Shown here: piece after piece, positions 16,855-23,498 of the stretch | Layout: each line of letters starts with the position of its first letter | Position numbering within the stretch: position 1 is the stretch's first letter | NCBI GenBank assembly: GCA_028688475.1 | Contig: JAQTYB010000012.1 | Coordinates: 1 to 38,897, forward strand | DNA length: 38,897 nucleotides | Direction of reading: 5' to 3' | Source of the DNA: Elusimicrobiales bacterium | Lineage (GTDB): Bacteria > Elusimicrobiota > Elusimicrobia > Elusimicrobiales > Elusimicrobiaceae | Notes under the pieces: model-generated | Databases searched by the model: none | Told to the model about the DNA's origin: nothing | Seen by the model: only the letters and a program-made list of their open reading frames with translations | Translations under genes and position numbers: made by a program

Positions 16855-18136
16855 GCTTTTTGAGCCGTCCCGCCATTTCCAGCGAGCTGGCGATTATGGC
16901 GTCCATATTAAGATACTCGAATTCGGCGAAGCGCCCGCAGCAGGGTATGCCCGTTTCGTCGAGGTATTTCATAACCTGCGCCTTATTTTGCTTATGCGCG
17001 AGGTCGTAAATCACGTAGGCGTATTTGAACGTTCTGCAAACCGCGTCCTCGACATCATTTTTATCCACAAGACCGGTTGAATGCAAATCCTCGCGGACCC
17101 GGGCTATAAGCGCGGAGTCGGACCATGAAGCCGCATCGCTTCCCGGACGGAAAGTTATCTCCGCCATTATCAGCGAGCCGCCGCCCTCCGGAGCGTACGC
17201 CCCGCCCAGAAAGTTGAGCTTTGAAATCCTGTGGAATATTATCCCGCAGTCGGCGACATTGACGGCGAAATTATCGCCGATGGCGTCCTTTTTGGCTTTA
17301 AGGACGATTATGTGTATGGAATTATACTTGAGTCCGGCGAGCGCCTCTTTGACATGGTCCGGCGGGGAAATATACCGGAAAAGCTCGTGCAACGGCATGC
17401 AGTTTACGATTTTGGGCGCGGTAAAAACGCCCCTGTCGGTATCCACCTGCCAGCCGCGCGCTGTGCGGGCGATAGCGCGCAATTGGACCGGGGCGTGGAC
17501 GCTTGCCTTGCCGCGCGCGCGCGCGGCGAAACTGCGCACAACCGATTCTATGCCGCCTTCTTTGGGATAGTTGAAATAAAGCTGGTGCAGGTAGCCCTCG
17601 GTGGCCTCGCCCGCGGCGGATTTTTTTATGTCCTCATCCGGGGGGCGCGGTATGCGCTCCACCATCTGCGTGTCCATGAAAGCCGGGTCGAATTTCCAGA
17701 TTTTTTCGTTATAAGGCTGGAGATAAAGCCGCGTTATTCCCTCGCCGAATGTTTTGAGGAAAAACTGGAGCATGTTTTGCGCCGGATAAGGCCTGTAGGG
17801 ATTGTCCAGAAACTCGCGCAGGCAGCGGTCGCGCTCGCCGGCGGAAAGCGCGGAGAGTTCGTTTTCAAACGGATATTTCACAAACCGTCCGGCGTGGAAA
17901 ATCCTGTTGGAGCGGCGCAGCCGGTTCGTCGGGCAGGAGGAAAGCAGTTCGGACAGCGCTTTTTCGTTTTTGGAAAAAAGGATATGCGGCCCGACATCGA
18001 ACTTTCCGCCCCCGAAATCGAAACTGCGGCACAGCCCGCCGGCGCGCCCCGCGGCTTCGAGTATTATGGATTCCCCGTCAAGAAACGCCGAAAGCGAAAC
18101 CCCGGCGAGCCCGCCGCCCAGTATGATGGTTGTCAT
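16847..18136 (-). CDS. UDP-galactopyranose-mutase-like FAD protein, first gene of the glycan operon
   Basis: This 429-aa flavoprotein has an N-terminal dinucleotide motif (IILGGGLAGVSLSAFL), EAAGRAGGLCRSF, and FDVGPHILFSKNEKALSELL, where GGxCRSF and GPHxxF resemble the UGM/protoporphyrinogen-oxidase-like branch. YNEKIWKFDPAFMDTQMVERIPRP and a C-terminal GIPCCGRFAEFEYLNMDAIIASSLEMAGRL segment fit this fold's second FAD-contact region. UGM interconverts pyranose and furanose UDP-sugars using reduced FAD, but key UGM substrate arginines cannot be verified by eye. The reaction is therefore uncertain; oxidation or desaturation is an alternative. The ATG at 18136 lies only 7 nt after a -10 box, suggesting a leaderless transcript. 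It heads eight tightly packed genes. Confidence 0.82.
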   Translation of the reverse strand: MTTIILGGGLAGVSLSAFLDGESIILEAAGRAGGLCRSFDFGGGKFDVGPHILFSKNEKALSELLSSCPTNRLRRSNRIFHAGRFVKYPFENELSALSAGERDRCLREFLDNPYRPYPAQNMLQFFLKTFGEGITRLYLQPYNEKIWKFDPAFMDTQMVERIPRPPDEDIKKSAAGEATEGYLHQLYFNYPKEGGIESVVRSFAARARGKASVHAPVQLRAIARTARGWQVDTDRGVFTAPKIVNCMPLHELFRYISPPDHVKEALAGLKYNSIHIIVLKAKKDAIGDNFAVNVADCGIIFHRISKLNFLGGAYAPEGGGSLIMAEITFRPGSDAASWSDSALIARVREDLHSTGLVDKNDVEDAVCRTFKYAYVIYDLAHKQNKAQVMKYLDETGIPCCGRFAEFEYLNMDAIIASSLEMAGRLKKHA

Positions 18137-18143
18137 ATAATCA

Positions 18144-18149
18144 AGTATA
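18144..18149 (-). promoter_or_regulatory. -10 box of the surface-glycan operon, leaderless layout
   Basis: The minus strand reads TATACT, then TGATTAT, then the ATG at 18136. Spaced 17 bp upstream is TTTAAG, a weak -35. Transcription would start at or next to the start codon, and no Shine-Dalgarno is present. Confidence 0.55.
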
Positions 18150-18258
18150 TAAAGTTACAGGGCGCGCTTAAACAACGGCGATGAGAAACCCCTGCACGTT
18201 TTTCCAGCAAAACCGCAACGATGAAAAAACCTGCATACAAGCGCATGTTGTTTGCCGA

Positions 18259-18268
18259 GTCCCGGGAC
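18259..18268 (+). promoter_or_regulatory. 10-bp perfect palindrome upstream of the DUF2148 gene, possible operator
   Basis: GTCCCGGGAC is self-complementary. It lies 4 and 12 bp before two AT-rich -10 candidates (TAAAAT 18273-18278, TAGAAT 18281-18286) in the 185-bp divergent spacer 18137-18321. The position would suit a regulator site, but this is inference. The rest of the spacer shows no gene. Confidence 0.3.
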
Positions 18269-18321
18269 ACAGTAAAATAGTAGAATACGCAAAAGGGAAC
18301 CCACGCTTTTCAGGAGGCACA

Positions 18322-18855
18322 ATGACTGTAAGAAAAGAGCAGGAGTTGCGCGGCGAAACAACCGCAATCGTCGCGCGCAAAATGCTGCTGGCGGCGCGCA
18401 CCGCGCCTAAGGCGTGCGGCATTGACAATATCGAATGCGCGCTGGTTGACGGCGCGGATATCGAAAAGCTCGCCGAGAAGATGGAAGAGCTGGCCAAACG
18501 GCTTGAGCGGCCTTTTTTCGCGCGCGACGCGCAGAATCTGCGCAACTCGGAATGCGCCGTGCTTATCGGCACCAGAATTTCCGCGCTCGGGCTCGATTGC
18601 GGGCTTTGCGGTTTTCCCGCCTGCGCGGATAAAAACAAGAATCCCGCCGCGCCGTGTTTCTTCAACGCCAACGATTTGGGGATAGCCGTCGGCTCCGCGG
18701 CGGGCGCGGCTATGGACTGCCGCGCCGATAACCGCGTCATGTACACCATAGGCCGCGCGGCGGGCGAACTCGGGCTGCTCGGCCCTGAAATTAAAATTAT
18801 GCTGGGCATCCCGCTGAGCGCCTCGGGGAAAAACCCCTTTTTCGACAGGAAATAG
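18322..18855 (+). CDS. DUF2148 ferredoxin-domain protein (Fe-S cluster binding)
   Basis: This 177-aa protein has two family hallmarks. The N-terminal half has RKMLLAARTAPKACGIDNIECALVDG and the middle has SECAVLIGTRISALGLDCGLCGFPACADKNKNPAAPCFFNANDLGIAVGSAAGAAMD. The CGLCGFPAC plus distal Cys pattern is likely to bind a [4Fe-4S] cluster. The family is common in anaerobes, and its biochemical role is unknown. The start at 18322 is preceded by AGGAGG at 18312-18317; an upstream in-frame start has no such support. It lies 1 bp before the secreted TPR gene, so the two are probably co-transcribed, although a functional link is not obvious. It probably acts in the cytosol, as no signal peptide is present. 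Confidence 0.88.
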   Translation: MTVRKEQELRGETTAIVARKMLLAARTAPKACGIDNIECALVDGADIEKLAEKMEELAKRLERPFFARDAQNLRNSECAVLIGTRISALGLDCGLCGFPACADKNKNPAAPCFFNANDLGIAVGSAAGAAMDCRADNRVMYTIGRAAGELGLLGPEIKIMLGIPLSASGKNPFFDRK

Positions 18856-18856
18856 C

Positions 18857-19936
18857 ATGAGATGCCGCGCCTTCCTGCTGGTGTTCTCCGCCGTATTCAT
18901 GCAGGCGGGAGCGCTTTTCGCGGACGAGGCGCGTTTTGCCGATATCGCGGCCAGGGCGGACGCGGAGCCGGATTTCGCCATAAAAGCCGCCCATTACAAG
19001 AACGCGCTGGCGCACTGGGACGGAAAAACTGATTCGCCGCTGGAAAAACGCCTCGCCTACGAACGGCTGGCAATGTGCTACCTTGCGCTAAACCGTCCCG
19101 ATGACGCGCGCGGGCAGATGGAATTCGCCCTGGCGCTGGACTCCGCTTCAGTAACCGCGCATTCGGGCATGGCGCAGATACTGCTGGTGCGGGGCGACTG
19201 CGGAAAAGCCGCCGCCGAAACCGATTTGGCCGCCGCGCTTGTCCCCGAAATCCAGCGCGCGCCGTTTTACTACCAGCGCGGCGCGGTAAAATCGCTCTGC
19301 TCCCGCGACGATAAAGGCGCAATAGCGGATTTCACTAAAGCCTGGCTGTCCGCCGTAAAATACGGACTGCGGGAGACGGCGCGCAAAAGCCTGCTGCGGC
19401 GGGGAATGCTGCGCTGCCGCGCGAAGGAATACGCCGGCGCGGAAAAAGACATCGTCAAATCGCAGCGGTACGCCAAAAAAAACGCCGCGCCGGAATACGC
19501 GCTGGAATTGGGAAAATGCTATCAGCAGCAGGGCAACCTCGGCAAAGCCGCGCATTACTATTCCGCCTTCATCCGCAAAACCACCGGCCAGGACGACGGC
19601 CAGCCGTCCGGAAAAAATTTCGTGCCGCGTCTGGGCGAGGCGTACTGCCGCCGGGGAGAAGCCAGCCAGGAGCAGGACCAGGCGCTCAACGCCCTGCGCG
19701 ACTTTTCCGCCGGAATATACGCCAGTCTTTCGCCGCATTCCCCCCAGCCGCTTATCGTCGAGGAAACGGCTTACGACATAGCCGGTTGCTACTACCGGCG
19801 CGGCTACTTATATGAGGAAGCCGGCGAAAAACTGTTCGCCCTTCAGGATTACGAACAGGCCTGCCGCCGCAAGCACCAGCAGGCCTGCAAGAAAACCGGC
19901 GCGGCGTCCGCCGCTAAAACCGAGGATAAAAAATGA
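18857..19936 (+). CDS. Secreted TPR-repeat protein
   Basis: This 359-aa protein has a signal peptide (MRCRAFLLVFSAVFMQAGALFA, cut near DEARF). Tetratricopeptide-like helical pairs follow: ERLAMCYLALNRPDDARGQMEFALALDSAS, AQILLVRGDCGKAAAETDLAAAL, FYYQRGAVKSLCSRDDKGAIADFTKAWL and LELGKCYQQQGNLGKAAHYYSAFIRKT. TPRs usually form protein-binding superhelices, so a periplasmic scaffold role is inferred. The C-terminus ends in a Lys/Gln/Ala-rich segment. It begins 1 bp after the DUF2148 stop and overlaps the next gene by 4 bp (ATGA at 19933), so it is part of a three-gene operon. It resembles the secreted TPR protein at 28488-29936 in general design but not in detail. Confidence 0.85.
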   Translation: MRCRAFLLVFSAVFMQAGALFADEARFADIAARADAEPDFAIKAAHYKNALAHWDGKTDSPLEKRLAYERLAMCYLALNRPDDARGQMEFALALDSASVTAHSGMAQILLVRGDCGKAAAETDLAAALVPEIQRAPFYYQRGAVKSLCSRDDKGAIADFTKAWLSAVKYGLRETARKSLLRRGMLRCRAKEYAGAEKDIVKSQRYAKKNAAPEYALELGKCYQQQGNLGKAAHYYSAFIRKTTGQDDGQPSGKNFVPRLGEAYCRRGEASQEQDQALNALRDFSAGIYASLSPHSPQPLIVEETAYDIAGCYYRRGYLYEEAGEKLFALQDYEQACRRKHQQACKKTGAASAAKTEDKK

Positions 19937-20334
19937 AAAAAATCCTGCTGTTCCCGCTTCTCATGCCGTTTGCCGCGGGCGCATTCGCCGAGGGAATCAC
20001 TCCTTCCGCCAAAATAGCCGCCTCCCCCGCCGAATACTACGGCAAGCCGCTTTGCCTTAAAGGCGCGGTGGAATCCGCGCGAAAAATATCCGCGCCGGAC
20101 GGACAATACCTTCTCATAGCCATAAAAGAGGCCGGCCACTCTTCCTACGCCCTTATGAAAAGCAGCGAAACATACGCCGCCGGCCTCTCGATAACCGCCT
20201 GCGGCACTTTCCTGCGGGAAGTCAAAGCGGGAGCGGAGACTTTTCAAAACGCGCTGTCCGCGACGAGCGCGTCCGTCAGGCCGCCGCGAAAACCGGCGAA
20301 AATCCTCAAACTGCGCCGTCCGCCCGCGCGCTAA
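19933..20334 (+). CDS. Small secreted protein, possible OB-like fold
   Basis: This 133-aa protein has a clear signal peptide (MKKILLFPLLMPFAAGAFA, cut before EG). The mature part has SPAEYYGKPLCLKGAVESARKISAPDGQYLLIAIKE followed by SLSITACGTFLREVKAGAETFQNALSA. The alternation of short beta-like segments around a GKPL-LKG start resembles small OB-fold or BOF-type exported proteins, but I do not recognise a family. Two cysteines could form a disulfide. The C-terminus is strongly basic (RPPRKPAKILKLRRPPAR). It overlaps the TPR gene by 4 bp (ATGA), which suggests the two products act together. Confidence 0.7.
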   Translation: MKKILLFPLLMPFAAGAFAEGITPSAKIAASPAEYYGKPLCLKGAVESARKISAPDGQYLLIAIKEAGHSSYALMKSSETYAAGLSITACGTFLREVKAGAETFQNALSATSASVRPPRKPAKILKLRRPPAR

Positions 20335-20344
20335 ATCCCAATTT

Positions 20345-20353
20345 TGATATACT
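20345..20353 (+). promoter_or_regulatory. Extended -10 promoter of glgP
   Basis: TGATATACT is identical to the box before the second pilin gene. It lies 59 bp before the glgP ATG and has no clear -35. The leader holds an AAGGA Shine-Dalgarno near 20400. Confidence 0.5.
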
Positions 20354-20412
20354 GTGCTTATGCTCCGTAAAACTCAGGGGCAGAGCGATTTTTCCATGTA
20401 AAGGACTGCGCG

Positions 20413-22962
20413 ATGAAAATAAACTCGTTCAACGTAACCCCCATACTGCCCGATAACCTCAAAGCTCTCACCGAGCTTTCGCAAAACATGTGGTTCACCT
20501 GGAACTGGGAGGCCATAATGATGTTCGTCGGCGTCAACGACGAGCTTTGGCACCGCTCCCACCGAAACCCGAAATGGATTCTGGGCAACGTGAACCCCCA
20601 GCGCCTGCAGGAACTCTCGCAGGACGCAAAATTTCTGGAAACTCTCGACAAGGTGCACCGCACTTTCCGCGAATACATGTCCAGCCCGAAGTGGTTCGAC
20701 AACAACCGCAAGCCGGAGGAAAGCGACATGCTCGCCGCCTATTTCTCGATGGAGTTCGGCATCGGCGAGGGGCTGCCCATGTATTCGGGCGGTCTCGGAA
20801 TGCTTTCCGGCGACCATTTGAAAAGCTCCAGCGATTTGGGACTGCCGCTGGTCGGCGTGGGGCTGTTTTATCAGCGCGGCTACATCCAGCAGGTGCTCAA
20901 TCGCGACGGCTGGCAGGTGGAGCGTTACCCTGAAAACGACTGGGCCAACATGCCCGTCGAAAAAGTGCGCGACGCCAAAGGCGCCCCTCTGCAAGTCACC
21001 GTGCCGCTGGCGAACGAAACCATCAGCGTCGGAATATGGCGCGTGCCGGTGGGCCGCGTCTCGCTTTACCTGCTGGACACCAACCTGCCCGAAAATCCGC
21101 CGCAGCACCGCCTTATCACCGAGCAGCTTTACGGCGGCGACCGCGAAAACCGCATAAAGCAGGAAATCGTGCTGGGCCTGGGCGGCGTGCGCGCGCTGGA
21201 GCTCATGGGCATACATCCGACGGTATACCATATCAACGAAGGCCATTCGGCGTTCCTGCTTTTCGAGCGGATACGCCAGACAATGCGCCAGAAAGGCCTG
21301 GATTTCAACGAGGCGCGCGAGGCGGTGTGGTCAAGCTCCGTGTTCACAACGCACACCCCGGTCATCGCCGGAAACGAGCATTTCGAGCCCGAACTGGTGC
21401 GCCGCTTCCTCGAACCCTATTCCCGCGAGCTGGGCCTGACCTGGGACGAGTTTCTGAGCCTCGGCAAGGAGGACGCCAAATCCACCACATTCTGCATGAC
21501 GGTGGTGGCGCTCAAGCTGGCGGCGTTTCTCAACGGCGTGTCGAAGCTGCACGGCGAGGTTTCGCGCGAGATGTGGCGCGGCGTCTGGCCCGCCCTGCCC
21601 ACGAGCGAAATCCCCGTGCACAGCATCACCAACGGCGTGCACACCAGCTCCTGGATAAGCCACGAGCATCTTAACCTTTACGTCAAGCACCTCGCGCAAA
21701 ACCCCGACTGCGCGGCAAATCCGTCCGACGCCTGCGACTGGGGCAGAATCCGCCAGATTCCCGACGCCGAGTTCTGGGACGTGCACATGCTGCGCAAGCA
21801 AAAACTCATCGGACTCATCAGGGGCCGCTACAAGCGCCAGCTGGCGCGCCAGGGCGCCGACGTTACCGTGCTCGACGAAGCGGACAGGATTCTCGACCCC
21901 AAGCTGCTTACAATCGGGTTCGCTCGGCGGTTCGCCACCTACAAGCGCGCCACGCTTTTGTTCCGCGACCTGGACCGGCTGGCCGCCATCATCAACAATC
22001 CCGCCATGCCGGTGCAGCTTGTTTTCGCCGGCAAGGCGCACCAGGCCGACGTGCACGGCAAGGAGTTCGTCAAGTATATCGCCCGCCTCATGAGCGACCC
22101 GCGTTTCAAAGGAAAGCTGATTTTCGTGGAAGACTACAACATGAACGTTGCCCGTTATATGGTGCAGGGCGTGGACGTGTGGCTCAACAACCCCACCCGC
22201 CCGATGGAAGCTTCCGGCACCAGCGGCATGAAAGCCTCCATAAACGGGGTGCTCAACCTCTCCGTGCTCGACGGCTGGTGGTGCGAGGCTTACCGCCCGG
22301 AAATCGGCTGGGCGATAGGCGGCTCCGAGCATTACAACGACGAAACGGAGCGCGACAACGTGGAGTCCGAAGCCATCTGCAACCTGATTTCAAAGGAAAT
22401 AGCGCCGCTTTATTACGACCGCGGCGAACTGGGCCTGCCGAAAAAATGGATAGAAAGATGCAAGATTTCGGTGCAGTCCATAACGCCCTATTTCAGCACC
22501 CACCGCATGGTGCGCGAGTATTATGACCGGTTCTACGTCTCCGCTCACCGCCACGGCAAGCTGATGCTGTCAGACGGCATCGCCCGCGCCACCGCACAGT
22601 GGCGCAAATGCGTGAGGGACAACTGGTCCAAAGTCTACATCAAGAACGCCACGCCGCGCCTCGACCACGAAATCCGCATGGGCGAACGCGTCACGCTGCG
22701 CGCCAAAGTATGGCTGGGCGGGCTGTCGCCCGACGACGTCACGGTGGAGGTCTGCCTCGGAAAGCTTGACCCCAAAGGCGAGCTGTCGGGCGTGCAGACC
22801 GTCGCCATGCGCCGGGACGGAACGGAGGGAGACGCGCATGTTTACACGGCGGAGGCCGCGCCCGGCAAAAGCGGCAGGCAGGATTTCGCCATGCGGGTGA
22901 TGGCCGGCAACAAAAACATCCCCCACCCCTACATGCCGCTGTTCATCCGCTGGGAGGAGTAA
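20413..22962 (+). CDS. glgP: Alpha-glucan (glycogen) phosphorylase, long-form GlgP
   Basis: This 849-aa GT35 enzyme releases glucose-1-phosphate from glycogen or maltodextrin using PLP. The N-terminal region (NLKALTELSQNMWFTWNWEAIMMFVGVND) matches the extra domain of the Thermotoga/archaeal-type phosphorylase. AAYFSMEFGIGEGLPMYSGGLGMLSGDHLKSSSDLGLPLVGVGLFY and the TTHTPVIAGNEHF block follow. The PLP-lysine segment EASGTSGMKASINGVLNLSVLDGWW lies near residue 606. The length fits this subfamily (about 830-860 aa) better than the E. coli type. The start at 20413 has AAGGA 8 nt upstream and matches the family N-terminus. A hairpin terminator ends it. No other glycogen genes are in the window. Confidence 0.96.
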   Translation: MKINSFNVTPILPDNLKALTELSQNMWFTWNWEAIMMFVGVNDELWHRSHRNPKWILGNVNPQRLQELSQDAKFLETLDKVHRTFREYMSSPKWFDNNRKPEESDMLAAYFSMEFGIGEGLPMYSGGLGMLSGDHLKSSSDLGLPLVGVGLFYQRGYIQQVLNRDGWQVERYPENDWANMPVEKVRDAKGAPLQVTVPLANETISVGIWRVPVGRVSLYLLDTNLPENPPQHRLITEQLYGGDRENRIKQEIVLGLGGVRALELMGIHPTVYHINEGHSAFLLFERIRQTMRQKGLDFNEAREAVWSSSVFTTHTPVIAGNEHFEPELVRRFLEPYSRELGLTWDEFLSLGKEDAKSTTFCMTVVALKLAAFLNGVSKLHGEVSREMWRGVWPALPTSEIPVHSITNGVHTSSWISHEHLNLYVKHLAQNPDCAANPSDACDWGRIRQIPDAEFWDVHMLRKQKLIGLIRGRYKRQLARQGADVTVLDEADRILDPKLLTIGFARRFATYKRATLLFRDLDRLAAIINNPAMPVQLVFAGKAHQADVHGKEFVKYIARLMSDPRFKGKLIFVEDYNMNVARYMVQGVDVWLNNPTRPMEASGTSGMKASINGVLNLSVLDGWWCEAYRPEIGWAIGGSEHYNDETERDNVESEAICNLISKEIAPLYYDRGELGLPKKWIERCKISVQSITPYFSTHRMVREYYDRFYVSAHRHGKLMLSDGIARATAQWRKCVRDNWSKVYIKNATPRLDHEIRMGERVTLRAKVWLGGLSPDDVTVEVCLGKLDPKGELSGVQTVAMRRDGTEGDAHVYTAEAAPGKSGRQDFAMRVMAGNKNIPHPYMPLFIRWEE

Positions 22963-22972
22963 CCCTGTTCTG

Positions 22973-23022
22973 AAAGACCCGCTGCACGGCGCCCGCTGCG
23001 CGGCGCGGCGGGTCTTTTTTTT
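22973..23022 (+). terminator. Intrinsic terminator of glgP, abutting the TrmL start codon
   Basis: AAAGACCCGC at 22973-22982 pairs with GCGGGTCTTT at 23008-23017, with a GC-rich inner part. It is followed by an eight-T run. The T-run ends only 2 nt before the next gene's ATG at 23025. Confidence 0.9.
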
Positions 23023-23024
23023 AT

Positions 23025-23498
23025 ATGCTCAATGTCGTTCTTATCAATCCGGAAATACCGTTCAACACGGGCAACATAGGCCGCACCTGCGTCGCCACGG
23101 GCAGCTTCCTGCACCTCGTCGGAAAACTGGGATTCAAGATAAACAACAGGGAAATCCGCCGCTCCGGCCTCGATTACTGGCCGAAACTGCGGTGGAAACA
23201 CTATCCCGATTTCGGGGATTATCTGGCGGAGGCGGGCGAAGGGGCGAACCTGCTGTTTTTTTCCACCAAGGGGACCAAAAACTTCTGGGAGGCGCCTTAT
23301 TCGCCGGACTGCTCGCTCATTTTCGGCGGCGAGTCTACGGGGTTTCCGGCGCAATACCACGAAAAATACAAAGAGCGCATGTACCGCATTCCGGTAAGCG
23401 GCGATGTGCGCTCGCTCAACCTCTCCTCATCCGCCGCGGTCGCCATTTACGAAACGCTGCGCCGGACGAAAGGCTCCGCCTGTCCGCTTGTGCTTTAA
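23025..23498 (+). CDS. trmL: tRNA (cytidine/uridine-34-2'-O)-methyltransferase, TrmL type
   Basis: This 157-aa SPOUT methyltransferase modifies the wobble base of tRNA-Leu in known homologs. The family motifs are complete: LINPEIPFNTGNIGRTCVATG at the N-terminus, IFGGESTGFP in the middle, and IPVSGDVRSLNLSSSAAVAIYETLR forming the C-terminal knot with the SAM-binding loops. The start at 23025 (MLNVV) matches homologs and directly follows the glgP terminator T-run. No Shine-Dalgarno exists, and the next ATG is out of frame. Expression therefore depends on readthrough or on a promoter inside the end of glgP. Its stop codon overlaps by 2-3 bases the stop of the opposing large membrane-protein gene. 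Confidence 0.93.
   Translation: MLNVVLINPEIPFNTGNIGRTCVATGSFLHLVGKLGFKINNREIRRSGLDYWPKLRWKHYPDFGDYLAEAGEGANLLFFSTKGTKNFWEAPYSPDCSLIFGGESTGFPAQYHEKYKERMYRIPVSGDVRSLNLSSSAAVAIYETLRRTKGSACPLVL

Noticed and set aside
17231-18184. Open frame of about 300 codons opposite the UGM-like gene
   Set aside because: Shadow of a real FAD protein on the other strand; no motif, no Shine-Dalgarno.
18181-18321. Earlier start for the DUF2148 protein
   Set aside because: The extra codons match no family sequence, while AGGAGG directly precedes the ATG at 18322.
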